From contig CAIYNT010000280.1 of NCBI GenBank assembly GCA_903927605.1, positions 1 through 40,913 of the forward strand: a DNA stretch of 40,913 bases, written 5' to 3'. The stretch is from an uncultured Holophagaceae bacterium. Its GTDB lineage: Bacteria > Acidobacteriota > Holophagae > Holophagales > Holophagaceae. The notes beneath the pieces are model-generated. The model had not been told where the DNA came from. It worked only from the letters and a program-made list of their open reading frames with translations, and made no database searches. Of the stretch, positions 39,897-40,913 are shown one piece after another. Position 1 is the stretch's first letter; each line of letters opens with the position of its first letter. Position numbers and translations under genes: made by a program.

Positions 39897-40913
39897 TTAC
39901 CGCCCCGTCGGCGCACCGTATTCCGCGTAAGTCCCCTGGAAGTCCTCGATGCCGTCGTCGGTGAGGTGCCAGATGCGGGTGGCCACTTCGTCGATGATGT
40001 CCTCGTCGTGGGTCACGAAAAGGAGGGTGCCCTCGTAGCGTTGCAGGGCGTCGTTCAAGGCGATGACCGCTTCCAGGTCCAGGTGGTTGGTGGGTTCGTC
40101 CATGACCAGGATGTTGGGCTTCTGCAGCATCAGCTTGCAGAAGAGCAGGCGGCAGGACTCGCCGCCGCTCAGCACGTCCGTCATCTTGTTGCCCTCCTCG
40201 CCCCGGAAGAGCATCTGGCCCATGACGCCGCGGATCTGCTCCTTGGTGGCCTCGGGATCAAACTGGTGCAGCCAGGTCACCAGGTCATAGCCTTTTGGAA
40301 TGCTCTCGGCGAAGTCCTGGGAGAAATAGCCCACGTTGGCCTCGTGGCCCCACTTGACTTCACCGCCGTCCAGCTTGAGGCCCAGCTCGGTCACCTGGGG
40401 CGCATTCGCCAGCAGGGCGTTGAGCAGCGTAGTCTTGCCGATGCCGTTACGGCCCATGAGCGCGATCTTCTCGCCCCGCTGCACCATGGCCGAGAAGCCC
40501 TTGATGACCTCGTGACGTCCGCCTGTGCCATCCTTGTCCGTGTCGTAGCCCTTCTTCACGCCTTCAAATTCGAGGGCGTAGCGGCCACCGGGCTTCGCCT
40601 GGTTGAACTTGATGAAGGGGCGCTGGATATTGCTGCGGGCCAGGTCGCTGGGCTGCAGGCGCTCCACTTCCTTGCGCCGGCTGTTCACTTGGCTGCTGCG
40701 GGTGCCCGCCGCGAAGCGCTGGATGAATTCGTTCAGCTGGGCGATCTTCTTCTCGCGCTGGGCGTTGTCGGACTCGATGCGTGAGCGCACCTGGATCTTG
40801 GCCATGACCATGTCGTCGTAGCCGCCGGTGTACTGGATGATGGTCTGGTAGTCGAGTCGGCGATGTGGGTGCAGACATTGTTCAGGAAGTGGCGGTCATG
40901 GGAGATCACCACC
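39897..40913 (-). CDS. ABC-F ATPase, YbiT-like; runs off the window and carries a 1-bp frameshift
   Basis: The C-terminal part of a twin-ATPase ABC-F protein. The open C-terminal frame (39897 to about 40855) has the linker arm (MVMAKIQVRSRIESDNAQREKKIAQ, in part), Walker A GRNGIGKTT, signature LSGGE and Walker B DEPTNHLD. It ends in a short C terminus, as in YbiT. Upstream, minus-strand codons from 40912 encode VVISHDRHFLNNVCTHIAD, the end of the first ATPase domain, in another frame. One missing base near 40854-40856 (GTCGA followed by GTCGG where GTCGATGTCGG is expected) would restore IADIDYQTI and join the halves. It may be a sequencing error or a real mutation. Confidence 0.85.

Overview
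The window is about 41 kb of gene-dense, high-GC bacterial chromosome with coding on both strands and short gaps. The organism is Gram-negative. It encodes an outer-membrane beta-barrel protein ending in Phe, a Spy/CpxP-like periplasmic protein, a SPOR/SpoIID peptidoglycan protein and a GnnA-like sugar dehydrogenase. The gene mix (quinol NO reductase, RIC, YbeY, YebC, RecO, many secreted TPR-like or hypothetical proteins) fits Acidobacteriota, perhaps class Holophagae (Geothrix/Holophaga type). That placement is an inference from gene content and base composition, not from a marker tree. I see no prophage, insertion sequence, plasmid gene or CRISPR array.

Left part (1-8.5 kb): a truncated RNase P RNA gene (rnpB, minus strand), an MCP-like coiled-coil membrane protein and recO read leftward. 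A Spy-like protein and a secreted transglutaminase-like protein read rightward, then a MarR regulator diverges from a Uup-type ABC-F ATPase. Middle-left (8.5-18 kb): two paralogous secreted Lys-tailed proteins, a beta-barrel protein, an Smr-domain protein, a PfkB kinase, a LysM protein, rsmG, an AT-rich gap, ybeY with an unusual AT-hook tail, a TPR membrane protein, yebC and a 4-TM protein.

Middle (18-27.8 kb): an 82-bp duplication with GC-rich hairpins precedes a tightly overlapping trio (Gfo/Idh oxidoreductase, serine hydrolase, SpoIID-like protein). Next come an unrecognised protein, a cytosolic-type molybdenum formate dehydrogenase read leftward behind a dCMP deaminase, and a secreted hypothetical. 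Right part (28-41 kb): a GT4 glycosyltransferase with an alpha-helical C-terminal domain is translationally coupled to a GH130 enzyme, probably a polysaccharide module. A tRNA-Arg(CCT) and an OsmC protein follow.

The clearest functional system is the nitric-oxide response block at 32.4-36.6 kb. A divergent Rrf2 regulator faces ric-norZ-PAS, and a dyad (AATTGG-N10-CCAATT) encloses the TTGACA -35 box of the ric promoter, suggesting Rrf2 control of NO reduction and Fe-S repair. The block is followed by tatD-like/tcdA, a PAS-histidine kinase-receiver hybrid, and a YbiT-type ABC-F gene that runs off the right edge and carries an apparent 1-bp frameshift.

Start codons were re-chosen where a longer reading frame ran into a neighbouring gene or lacked a ribosome binding site. 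Several genes start with GTG or TTG.
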